Shown one piece after another: positions 23,697-29,607 of a stretch of DNA of 37,802 nt. The notes beneath the pieces were generated by a model. That model searched no databases and was not told where the DNA came from. It saw only the letters and a program-made list of their open reading frames with translations. Position 1 is the first letter of the stretch; each line of letters opens with the position of its first letter. The stretch comes from Alphaproteobacteria bacterium (lineage in GTDB: Bacteria; Pseudomonadota; Alphaproteobacteria; Geminicoccales; Geminicoccaceae). The translations under genes were made by a program, and so were the position numbers. The stretch covers positions 1 to 37,802 of the forward strand of contig JALUAG010000086.1 of the NCBI GenBank assembly GCA_027045875.1, in the 5' to 3' direction.

Positions 23697-24109
23697 TCCT
23701 CGCCCTCCTCCGCGTAACGCGCCCAGTAGTCGTCGGCGCGCCGATCGGCCTCCTCGCGGAGCTCCTCCCAGAGCTCGGCCAAGCGGCGGTAGTCCCAAGC
23801 GTTGGCCCAGATGAGCCTGCGCACGATTTCCAGCACCTGCCGCTCCTCGGATTGGCCGACGACCAGCAGCAGCGCGTCGAGCAGCAGGCGCCCGGCCTGC
23901 GCCCTGGCGCGTGCGCCCGAGGCCTCGCGCGCCTGCTCCCATGGGTCGTCGCCCGTGTAGGGCTGCCCGAGGCGCTGTGCGATTTCGCACGCGGTCTCGG
24001 CGATCACGGCCGGAGCGGCGCGGTCGTCGGCGATCTCGATCATGAGCCGCACGCCGCCGTGAACGTTGGTAGGGGCCGCGCGCATGGCGGTCATGATTTG
24101 CTGGTCCAT
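23693..24109 (-). CDS. First gene of the leftward operon, unknown (138 aa)
   Basis: A 138-residue, strongly helical protein (AQAGRLLLDALLLVVGQSEERQVLEIVRRLIWANAWDY and AELWEELREEADRRADDYW). ATG 24109 has a near-ideal AAGGAGG site and lies about 17 bases after the predicted transcription start; an upstream in-frame ATG lacks such a site. As the first gene of the early leftward message it should be strongly expressed. Function unknown. Confidence 0.65.
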   Translation of the reverse strand: MDQQIMTAMRAAPTNVHGGVRLMIEIADDRAAPAVIAETACEIAQRLGQPYTGDDPWEQAREASGARARAQAGRLLLDALLLVVGQSEERQVLEIVRRLIWANAWDYRRLAELWEELREEADRRADDYWARYAEEGEE

Positions 24110-24132
24110 TTTTCCCTCCTTCTTTTTCACAT

Positions 24133-24161
24133 ACCATGCACTGCGCCGGCACGGATGTCAA
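24133..24161 (-). promoter_or_regulatory. Leftward early promoter
   Basis: On the minus strand a perfect TTGACA (24161-24156) is followed after 17 bases by CATGGT (24138-24133), which matches the -10 consensus at three positions. Predicted RNA start is near 24126, 17 bases before the first gene. Strong -35, weak -10. Confidence 0.6.
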
Positions 24162-24176
24162 GGAAAAATGATGCTC

Positions 24177-24205
24177 TTGCCATGAGCGTCGTGGCATATT
24201 ATGGT
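24177..24205 (+). promoter_or_regulatory. Rightward early promoter
   Basis: TTGCCA (24177-24182), a 17-base spacer and TATGGT (24200-24205; four of six matches to the -10). The expected RNA start is at about 24212, the A of the regulator start codon, so the message may be leaderless. The two early promoters are 16 bases apart and face away from one another. Confidence 0.5.
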
Positions 24206-24211
24206 GGGGGC

Positions 24212-24484
24212 ATGGACGCACGTGACATAATCCATCGATTTGGGATAAGCCCGGGGCGGCTTGGCATGCGCCTAGGGCTGAAGCGGGGGGCGGTTTACGC
24301 CTGGCTGGAACGCAACTCCATTCCTGGCGAGTGGGACCTCGATCTTCTGCGCGTGGCGCGGGAAGAAGGGGTTCCACTGACCTTGGAGGAGCTTGCCGTC
24401 GCGCGGAGTGTCAGGCGCGCGAACTTGCGCAGCCCTGGCGCACAGCGACGGCACAAGAACGAGCAGACGCAGGGGGCGGGATGA
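24212..24484 (+). CDS. Cro-like helix-turn-helix regulator (90 aa)
   Basis: A 90-residue protein with GRLGMRLGLKRGAVYAWLERN, a helix-turn-helix of the Cro/CI/YdaS type, then IPGEWDLDLLRVAREEGVPLTLEEL and a basic tail. It would bind operators in the divergent region beside its own gene and control the early promoters. No Shine-Dalgarno is suitably spaced; the start codon is almost at the predicted RNA start. An intrinsic terminator follows 44 bases after its stop. The larger partner typical of temperate phages (a CI-like repressor with a dimerisation or cleavage domain) is not seen. Confidence 0.7.
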   Translation: MDARDIIHRFGISPGRLGMRLGLKRGAVYAWLERNSIPGEWDLDLLRVAREEGVPLTLEELAVARSVRRANLRSPGAQRRHKNEQTQGAG

Positions 24485-24527
24485 TGGCAGGGCCCGCCCC
24501 CTGCACGACGGCTTCCTCCCTGGGACT

Positions 24528-24559
24528 CCCCGCCGGCCGGGTGGTCGGCGGGGCTTTTT
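24528..24559 (+). terminator. Intrinsic terminator after the Cro-like gene
   Basis: A perfect 8-bp GC stem (CCCCGCCG at 24528-24535 with CGGCGGGG at 24546-24553) and CTTTTT. It is 12 bases before the next gene, so full-length early message would need read-through or antitermination, or the next gene has its own promoter. Confidence 0.8.
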
Positions 24560-24570
24560 ACGGGTGAGAG

Positions 24571-25014
24571 ATGAGACGGCGGATACCCGAAGGTCTCAGA
24601 CACGAGATCATACGCCTGATTGAGGCAGGCGTGCCGATGGGGCGGATCGGCCAGGCGGTAGGTCGCTCCGACGTGACGATTCGGCGCATAGCCGCCGAGG
24701 CGGGGCTGACGGACAGGCTCGCCGCAAACAGGCTGGGCCGTCATGGGGACGTGGTCGACGGCTTGGCAGTCTGCGGCTCAAAAAGCACTTGCTTTGCTGT
24801 CTTCGACGGCAATGCCGATCGCGTGTCAGGGTATTTCGAGACGCGCGAGGAGGCTCAGGCTGAGCGCGCACGAATCCTGCGCCGCCGAAAATGGCGCCGC
24901 TGCATCAGGTGCAACGATCCCATGGTCTCATATGGCCCGCATCACCGGATGTGCGAGAGCTGCCGGGCGAGCGTCGGCACAGTGCCTCGCGAATTCGAGG
25001 GGCTGGCATGGTGA
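24571..25014 (+). CDS. HTH plus zinc-ribbon protein (147 aa)
   Basis: A 147-residue protein. Residues 1-45 are a resolvase-type helix-turn-helix (GLRHEIIRLIEAGVPMGRIG, then DVTIRRIAAEAGL). The middle is a short strand domain (STCFAVFDGNADRVSGYFETREEAQ), and the C-terminus is a zinc ribbon with two CxxC pairs (RCIRCND and MCESCRA). It lies just past a terminator, so it may be a DNA-bound regulator of the rightward early genes. The role is inferred. Confidence 0.65.
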   Translation: MRRRIPEGLRHEIIRLIEAGVPMGRIGQAVGRSDVTIRRIAAEAGLTDRLAANRLGRHGDVVDGLAVCGSKSTCFAVFDGNADRVSGYFETREEAQAERARILRRRKWRRCIRCNDPMVSYGPHHRMCESCRASVGTVPREFEGLAW

Positions 25015-25385
25015 TGGGGGCGCGACGGAGGCCAGAGGACGCGGTGCATCTCGCTGTGCTGGCGTGGCTGCGATCCGTGTTGCCGCGTGAGGCTGTCGAG
25101 ACGCTGATCCACGTGCCTAACGGCGAGGCGAGGCATCCTATCACGGGCGCGCGTCTCAAACGGCTCGGGGTGAGGCCCGGAGTCGAGGATCTCCAATTCG
25201 TATGGCGCGGGCGGCTGCATGCGATCGAGGTCAAGCCAGCGCGCGGGCGGCAGAGTGCGTCGCAGCGCGAACGGCAGGCTGCGCTGGAGGCCGCCGGAGC
25301 GCGATACGCCGTTGTGCGGTCGATCGAGGACGCGCGCGCAGCGCTGCGAGAGTGGGGTGTATGCACTCGGGAAGTGATCGGATGA
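25008..25385 (+). CDS. VRR-NUC domain nuclease (125 aa)
   Basis: A 125-residue VRR-NUC (PD-(D/E)xK) nuclease. VRPGVEDLQFVW supplies the catalytic Asp in the PGVED pattern, LHAIEVKPARGRQSASQRE the E-x-K and Gln elements, and ARYAVVRSIEDA the closing strand. Relatives cut branched or flap DNA and are common in phage replication modules. ATG 25008 has GAGGGG six bases upstream; ATG 25014, overlapping the preceding stop, is an alternative. Confidence 0.8.
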   Translation: MVMGARRRPEDAVHLAVLAWLRSVLPREAVETLIHVPNGEARHPITGARLKRLGVRPGVEDLQFVWRGRLHAIEVKPARGRQSASQRERQAALEAAGARYAVVRSIEDARAALREWGVCTREVIG

Positions 25386-25663
25386 TACCGACAGCGGACG
25401 ACGATTGGTGGCTAACTGCGCCGATCGGTGAGATCTGCGCACCGGTCAGGACGCCGCGCCGGCGCGGCGTCACGATGAGGGCAGAGGCTGACGTATCGGC
25501 TCGGCCGAGGGTGGTACGGTTGTGCCGATATCCTGGGTGCGAGCGTAAGCTCTACGCGGGCAATGTGACGGGGCTCTGCGCCGATCACAGGCACGCATAC
25601 GGCCTGTGCAGCTGTCGGCATTGCCGAGGAAAGACCAGCATGGCCAGGAGAGGAGAAGGATGA
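25382..25663 (+). CDS. Cys/His-rich protein (93 aa)
   Basis: A 93-residue protein. The C-terminal part contains LCRYPGCERKLYAGNVTGLC, ADHRHAYGLC and SCRHCRGK, giving about six Cys and several His residues that can bind zinc, similar to short HNH-like or zinc-finger folds. The N-terminus is acidic and Trp-rich (ADDDWWLTAPIGE). Both ends overlap their neighbours by 4 bases. DNA or RNA binding is likely; a nuclease activity cannot be shown. Confidence 0.6.
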   Translation: MIPTADDDWWLTAPIGEICAPVRTPRRRGVTMRAEADVSARPRVVRLCRYPGCERKLYAGNVTGLCADHRHAYGLCSCRHCRGKTSMARRGEG

Positions 25664-26535
25664 GCAACATTCGAATTCGTCAGTGCCGCGAGGCGTTCAC
25701 CATCGTCGAAAACAGGATCATGCGGGATGCGTCATTGTCCAGCGACGCGCGATTCCTCTACGCCCTCCTGGTGGGTTACGCGGACGGTTGGGAAATCTCG
25801 TATGATCGTCTGCGGCAGGTAACAGGCTGGGGGCGCGACAAGCTGCGCAAGGCCGTCGGGGAGCTCAAGGATCGAGGGCTGTTGCGGATTGAGGCGACAC
25901 GCGTCGATGACGGCACCTTCCGAGGCTGGGAATGGCACGTCGGCCTGGAAAACCGAACGTCGGAAAATCCGACCTTCGGTGAAACCGAACTTCGGCAAAC
26001 CCGACCTTCCCTTAAAGAACCCTATAATGAAGAACCCTTATATGAAGAACCTTACCCCCCCCCTTATATCCCCCCCCCGCAAGCGGGTGGGGGCGCAAAG
26101 CGCGGCGTCGAGGCATTGCTCGACTCTCGGCAGAGCGATGAGAGCGGCAAGGGCGAATGTGCTGAGAAGCGGGAGCGAGCGGGGCTGTCTGGGCATGCCG
26201 GCAACGGGCGCTCTCGTCGCGGATCGCGCATCCCTGACGACTGGCATCTCGGCGATGCTGAGTGGCGCGAGGCAGAGAGGATCGGTCTGACGCGTCGGCA
26301 GGCAGAGCTCGAGGCCGAGATGTTCATCGACTACTGGCGCGCGGCTCCTGGTCAGCGTGGGGTGAAGCTCGACTGGATGGCGACCTGGCGCAACTGGTGC
26401 CGCAAGGCGATGCAGAGACGGCGACCGGTCGATGAGCCGCGGCGGATCGACGTCAGGGCAACGCTGGACAAGATCATGGCGGAGCGGGAAGCGATGGAGG
26501 CGAGCGATGGATGCCAGGCCGGGCGCGGCGCGTGA
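25660..26535 (+). CDS. Replication initiator with internal origin (winged helix + DnaT-like domain)
   Basis: A 291-residue protein. Residues 1-95 form a winged helix like those of DnaD-type and lambda O-type initiators (SSDARFLYALLVGYADGWE, then LRQVTGWGRDKLRKAVGELKDRGLLRI). Residues 98-145 are a low-complexity linker encoded by DNA repeats. Residues about 185-260 (RIPDDWHLGDAEWREAERIGL, then DYWRAA and KLDWMATWRNWCRKAM) resemble the DnaT/YdaU C-terminal domain that contacts the host helicase system. It would bind the origin and bring in host replication proteins. The start at 25660 overlaps the preceding stop behind AGGAGAAGG. Confidence 0.75.
   Translation: MSNIRIRQCREAFTIVENRIMRDASLSSDARFLYALLVGYADGWEISYDRLRQVTGWGRDKLRKAVGELKDRGLLRIEATRVDDGTFRGWEWHVGLENRTSENPTFGETELRQTRPSLKEPYNEEPLYEEPYPPPYIPPPQAGGGAKRGVEALLDSRQSDESGKGECAEKRERAGLSGHAGNGRSRRGSRIPDDWHLGDAEWREAERIGLTRRQAELEAEMFIDYWRAAPGQRGVKLDWMATWRNWCRKAMQRRRPVDEPRRIDVRATLDKIMAEREAMEASDGCQAGRGA
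25953..26093 (+). other. Predicted replication origin: 16-bp iterons, AT-rich 15-bp repeats, C-tract hairpin
   Basis: Four tandem 16-base units at 25953, 25969, 25985 and 26001 share CCGAxCxTCGGxxAAx; units 1-3 have the dyad CCGA-N3-TCGG. Sixteen is not a multiple of three, so the repeat is conserved as DNA, not protein. Three AT-rich 15-base units begin at 26015, 26030 and 26045 (AAGAACCCTATAATG type). C9-TTATAT-C9 follows (26055-26078) and a stem of about 9 pairs (26070-26079 with 26084-26093, one mismatch). Iterons beside an easily melted region inside an initiator gene mirror the lambda origin in gene O. Confidence 0.7.
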
Positions 26536-27019
26536 ATGGGTCGAGCGGCTGACCAGCCGGACATATCAGCCACCGCGCGGGATGAGCGAGGAGGCGCAGG
26601 CCGAGCGCGTGGCCGATCTGGTCGATGCCGTGCGGCGAGCGTTGCCGCGGCGTGGGCGGGCGGAGTTGCTTGAGCTCCTGGAGCGGGCGCGACAGTGGTT
26701 GCTGGAGCATCATCCGACGCAGACTTGGCCGACGGTCTACGAGGTTGTGCGGGCGCTGCGAGAAGTGACGGGAGAGGGCGGCGACGGCGGGGACGGCTGG
26801 CCTCACCGCAACAGCGAGTATGTGATCGAGGCTACGGCGCGTTGGCTGCGTAATTTCGGGGAGTGGCCGGGGTGGCTCGATCACCCGGTTGAGGTGGCGC
26901 AGGAGCTCGTTGCGCGCGGTGAGGTGACTGAGTCGGAGCTGGCGTCTGCGGGATACAGGGTCAGGGAATATAGCGATGGGCAGGCCGCTGCTGATCCACT
27001 GCATCCACGCGGCGTGTGA
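26507..27019 (+). CDS. Unknown replication-block protein (170 aa)
   Basis: A 170-residue helical protein. It has DLVDAVRRALPRRGRAELLELLERARQWLLEHH, then TWPTVYEVVRALREVTGE, a Gly/Asp linker and a C-terminal domain with EWPGWLDHPVEVAQELVARGEV. It follows the initiator with a 29-base overlap, the slot used in lambdoid phages for a helicase loader. No Walker motif is present, so it is not a DnaC-type ATPase. Role unknown. Confidence 0.6.
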   Translation: MDARPGAAREWVERLTSRTYQPPRGMSEEAQAERVADLVDAVRRALPRRGRAELLELLERARQWLLEHHPTQTWPTVYEVVRALREVTGEGGDGGDGWPHRNSEYVIEATARWLRNFGEWPGWLDHPVEVAQELVARGEVTESELASAGYRVREYSDGQAAADPLHPRGV

Positions 27020-27386
27020 GGCCGTCGGCGTGTCTGCCGTGAGGGCTGTTGGGGTGTCGCAGGGCCGGCCGGCGCTGATGGCGCGTCGGCTGGCGATTGT
27101 GCTTGCTCATCGGGCAGGTCTGTCGGCGGAGCATGTTGCTCGTCGGCTGGGCCGTCACGACGGGCAAATTGCGATGTCGATCGAGAGGACTCTCGGGGCC
27201 TTGCTTAAGGGGCGACGGCCGGAAAGTCTGTACGAGTATCGGAGTCTGTGGCTGCGATGGTGCCGCGCCAAGCTTATCCTTGATGAGATCGTGGTGAGCG
27301 GCCGTCGTAGCGAGATGTGCGGTAGCTGTCGCGGGCGCGGGTGCAGGGAGTGCGATGGGGTTGGGCTGATCTGGGTTTCTGGTTGA
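26976..27386 (+). CDS. DnaA domain IV-like protein with Cys4 tail
   Basis: A 136-residue protein. GVSAVRAVGVSQGRPALMARRLAIVLAHRAGLSAEHVARRLGRHDGQIAMSIERT fits the DNA-binding domain IV of DnaA: two helices, an Arg-rich start and a signature-like RLGRHDGQI helix. The C-terminus has C115-x2-C118-x4-C123-x2-C126, a DnaJ-like zinc knuckle. The AAA+ part of DnaA is missing. It may bind DnaA boxes or the phage origin just upstream, or regulate. It overlaps the preceding gene by 44 bases and ends at a promoter. Confidence 0.65.
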   Translation: MGRPLLIHCIHAACEAVGVSAVRAVGVSQGRPALMARRLAIVLAHRAGLSAEHVARRLGRHDGQIAMSIERTLGALLKGRRPESLYEYRSLWLRWCRAKLILDEIVVSGRRSEMCGSCRGRGCRECDGVGLIWVSG

Positions 27387-27411
27387 CAGCGCGCACGTCG
27401 CGTGCGCATAT
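27383..27411 (+). promoter_or_regulatory. Promoter with internal palindrome (small RNA 1)
   Basis: A perfect TTGACA (27383-27388) with a 17-base spacer and GCATAT (27406-27411), or an 18-base spacer and CATATG. Between them lies a perfect inverted repeat, GCGCACG at 27391-27397 and CGTGCGC at 27401-27407, as expected of an operator that blocks RNA polymerase. The -35 overlaps the stop codon of the preceding gene. The predicted RNA start is near 27418. Confidence 0.5.
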
Positions 27412-27417
27412 GGGGAC

Positions 27418-27480
27418 GTTCCCGGGAGTAACTCGGAACATCCGCCCCGTCCGGCGTTGCCGCGCCTGGCGGGGCTTTTT
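27418..27480 (+). ncRNA. Candidate small RNA 1 (about 63 nt)
   Basis: A promoter-to-terminator unit with no start codon and ribosome site of note. The predicted 5' end begins a bulged hairpin (GTTCC at 27418-27422 with GGAAC at 27435-27439, plus an inner GAG/CTC pair). The 3' end is an intrinsic terminator. It might instead be an attenuator for a longer message. Confidence 0.4.
27444..27480 (+). terminator. Intrinsic terminator of candidate small RNA 1
   Basis: GCCCCG-T-CC (27444-27452) pairs with GGCGGGGC (27468-27475) as an 8-bp stem with a one-base bulge. Five Ts follow. It also ends the rightward early operon. Confidence 0.75.
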
Positions 27481-27535
27481 GTCGGCTTATGGATGGCTTG
27501 GTAATCCTGTCCTCGCCTGGAAACGCAAAAAACTA

Positions 27536-27564
27536 TTGCCCGAGAGGCCCGGATCAGGTAGGAT
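27536..27564 (+). promoter_or_regulatory. Promoter (small RNA 2)
   Basis: TTGCCC (27536-27541), a 17-base spacer and TAGGAT (27559-27564), four matches to each consensus hexamer. An A-rich stretch lies just upstream (27519-27533), which can act as an UP element. The predicted RNA start is at about 27571. Confidence 0.5.
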
Positions 27565-27570
27565 CCTTTC

Positions 27571-27656
27571 ATGGGAGGCCTCAGGCATGCCCTGATGAAA
27601 AAGGGATTGAGGCCGAAATGAGAGGCCCCGGGGCACCATGACCCCGGGGCCTTTTT
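27571..27656 (+). ncRNA. Candidate small RNA 2 (about 86 nt)
   Basis: A folded RNA with its own promoter and terminator. A stem of 7 pairs (GGCCTCA at 27577-27583 with TGAGGCC at 27608-27614) encloses a smaller hairpin (CCCT 27590-27593 with AGGG 27602-27605). A short single-stranded AT-rich link (GAAATGAGA) precedes a perfect 10-bp terminator. Phage genomes carry such RNAs as antisense or sRNA regulators (lambda oop is an example); the target here is unknown. Confidence 0.55.
27624..27656 (+). terminator. Intrinsic terminator of candidate small RNA 2
   Basis: A perfect 10-bp stem (GGCCCCGGGG 27624-27633 with CCCCGGGGCC 27642-27651), an 8-base loop and TTTTT. It faces the leftward operon end and could act weakly in that direction as well. 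Confidence 0.9.
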
Positions 27657-27663
27657 GTTTAGT

Positions 27664-27984
27664 TCACGCGTCCTCGACGCGGTGAGGCCACTCGGCCTCA
27701 ACCGTTTCTGCGTCGAGATGGCGCTCGGCCCACCTGAGCGCCTCCTCCTCGGAGAGCGGGATGATCCGCTCTCCGCCGATCCACTCGTTGGGGCCGACGC
27801 GCCGCGCATATCGGGTCATCGGCCCGCCTTCACCGAGGAGAAAATACTGGCGGGAGCGCGGCGTGCGATACAGCGTCTCCTGCCAATATGTGAAGTCGGT
27901 GACGTACTCGGACCCGCCGTAGGTCGAGCCGACCTTGACGGCGGTGGTGGTGTCGTAAATCCGTCCGTTGATCACTTTCCTCAT
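27664..27984 (-). CDS. Unknown small protein of a widespread family (106 aa)
   Basis: A 106-residue soluble protein. It has VINGRIYDTTTAVKVGSTYGGS, then ETLYRTPRSRQYFLLGEGGP, then GERIIPLSEEEALRWAERHLDAE, an order I recognise from a protein family spread over bacterial mobile elements and phages whose role is undefined. AGGAGGG lies upstream. It is 9 bases downstream of the VWA gene and is the last gene of that operon, so it may work with the MoxR-VWA pair. Confidence 0.65.
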   Translation of the reverse strand: MRKVINGRIYDTTTAVKVGSTYGGSEYVTDFTYWQETLYRTPRSRQYFLLGEGGPMTRYARRVGPNEWIGGERIIPLSEEEALRWAERHLDAETVEAEWPHRVEDA

Positions 27985-27993
27985 CGAGCCCTC

Positions 27994-29607
27994 CTATAGC
28001 TTGATACGCGCCCGATCGAGCGCGCGAGCGATTGCGGCCGGGATATTGAGCGGGTCGTCCGGCCGCGGAACATCGACCGCCTGCGCAGGATCGATCGGCA
28101 GCTCGTTGACGTAGACTAGCCGCACGGCGATGATCCGCCGATCCGCGAGGCGCTTCCAGATACTGTCGGCGTCAGTATCGCCGACATACAGGATCGCGTC
28201 CGCAACCCGCTCGCGCAGGACGCGACCCCAGAAACCGATCGGGGCAGTGTCGTAAAACGGACTGCCTCCGGGCACGACGCCCTTGGCGCGTCCGATCCGG
28301 CGCAGTGCCTCGGGCCAGTCCCCCCAATCCTCGCGCCCAACATACGGGCACCCGTTGGCGTTGGGCACGACCATGACCGAGCCCGGCATCTCACGCTGAA
28401 GCGCACGCGCGACACCCATCGTCAGATCGACGATATCGGCGCACGACGGCGAGCCGTCCGGCGAGATGATGATCCGCCGGGGCTGACCGCGCTCCTGCCG
28501 GGCCCGGGAGACCGCGCAGCGCCTGGTAATGAGCTCACTGACGAGCTTGCGCTCGTCGACGAGCGGGACTCGGCGTCCGCGCGGAGCGATGATCTGGCGC
28601 AGCATGCGCTCGATAGCGCGCCGCGCCCTTCGAATGGCGGCCGCGCGACGCAACAGGGCAATCTCTGCCTCCTCGATCGCAGGAATGCGGATCGAGGCGG
28701 CGCGGCCCATGCCACGGCGCACGGCATCGGCCTCGTCCTCAACCGACACCCGATCGGCAGAGGACGAAGTCGATTCGGCGGGGGCGGTGCCGCCCCCGCC
28801 CTTGTCGTTGCACTCGGAGTCCGAAGAGCTGGAGCGCTCCCCGGACTCCGAGCGGCCCCGCGGGGGTGACCCGGCGTCCCCGCCGCGGGGCTCCTCATTG
28901 GAGCCCTGCTCCCCTGACGGCCGCCCGTCGCCGTCGGCGCCCTGAGCCGGGAGGTCACGGCGAGTGCACCGTGCCCCGGCCCCCTCAGGGGCATTGTCGG
29001 CGCCGCGCTCGTGCGTGCCGCCACCGGAGCCCATCCCGGCACTCTCCGACTCGCCGTCGGACTGCGGGCCACAGTCCTGCCCGTCGACGGTCTGCCCGGC
29101 GGCCCCCGATTGCTCGGAGTCCTGACCCGGCGCCTCGCGCCGATCGGTGGCGAGCCCGTCACCGGACTCGTCGGCGGTCCCAGACTGCTGGGCAGTCTCG
29201 GGGTGGCCAGCCCCGCCGGACCGCTCGGCCCCACTGTCACCGTCCCGGTTGTCCCGGGCGGCGCCCTCGTTACCCCCGTCCCGCGGCGCGGGGGCGTCGC
29301 CGTCGGCCGACTCATAGCGGTCGGCCACGAGGCAGGGCTCATGCAGCACCGGCTGAGCCCCGCTCAGGCCGGACTGGACCACCAGCGGTGCCAGCGGTCC
29401 GTGGCGCGAGATCAGACGATCGATCTCGCGAGGCACCTCATCCCGATGGACAAGAGGTGCCCAGTCGACGCCGCCGTCCGGCGTGGCGGCGCCGAATCCA
29501 TACACGAGCGCACGCGTGGCCCACCACGGCCGGGGACCGCGCGCACGCCCGACTATCCTGCGGAGATCCCGCAGGGTCGGCAGGGTATGTTCACCCCGCC
29601 GCGTCAC
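27994..29607 (-). CDS. VWA-domain protein with acidic linker (CobT-like layout)
   Basis: A protein of about 537 residues. Residues 1-90 form a folded Arg-rich domain. Residues about 95-300 are a Gly/Ser/Asp/Glu/Pro linker. Residues about 300-370 are helical. Residues about 375-500 are a von Willebrand A domain: RRIIISPDGSPS gives the MIDAS DxSxS motif at 384-388, and ILYVGDTDADS supplies the Asp after a later strand. The layout recalls CobT, the partner of CobS, and other VWA partners of MoxR ATPases. The start is GTG 29607, overlapping the ATPase stop (GTGA), behind GGAGG. Confidence 0.7.
   Translation of the reverse strand: MTRRGEHTLPTLRDLRRIVGRARGPRPWWATRALVYGFGAATPDGGVDWAPLVHRDEVPREIDRLISRHGPLAPLVVQSGLSGAQPVLHEPCLVADRYESADGDAPAPRDGGNEGAARDNRDGDSGAERSGGAGHPETAQQSGTADESGDGLATDRREAPGQDSEQSGAAGQTVDGQDCGPQSDGESESAGMGSGGGTHERGADNAPEGAGARCTRRDLPAQGADGDGRPSGEQGSNEEPRGGDAGSPPRGRSESGERSSSSDSECNDKGGGGTAPAESTSSSADRVSVEDEADAVRRGMGRAASIRIPAIEEAEIALLRRAAAIRRARRAIERMLRQIIAPRGRRVPLVDERKLVSELITRRCAVSRARQERGQPRRIIISPDGSPSCADIVDLTMGVARALQREMPGSVMVVPNANGCPYVGREDWGDWPEALRRIGRAKGVVPGGSPFYDTAPIGFWGRVLRERVADAILYVGDTDADSIWKRLADRRIIAVRLVYVNELPIDPAQAVDVPRPDDPLNIPAAIARALDRARIKL

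Noticed and set aside
24481-24567. Possible 28-codon gene after the Cro-like regulator
   Set aside because: It contains the intrinsic terminator hairpin and lacks a ribosome site.
25953-26016. CRISPR-like array
   Set aside because: Units are 16 bases, back to back with no spacers, and lie inside a gene; iterons fit better.
27489-27641. Possible 50-codon gene in the small-RNA region
   Set aside because: No ribosome site; it runs across the second promoter, both stems and the terminator hairpin.
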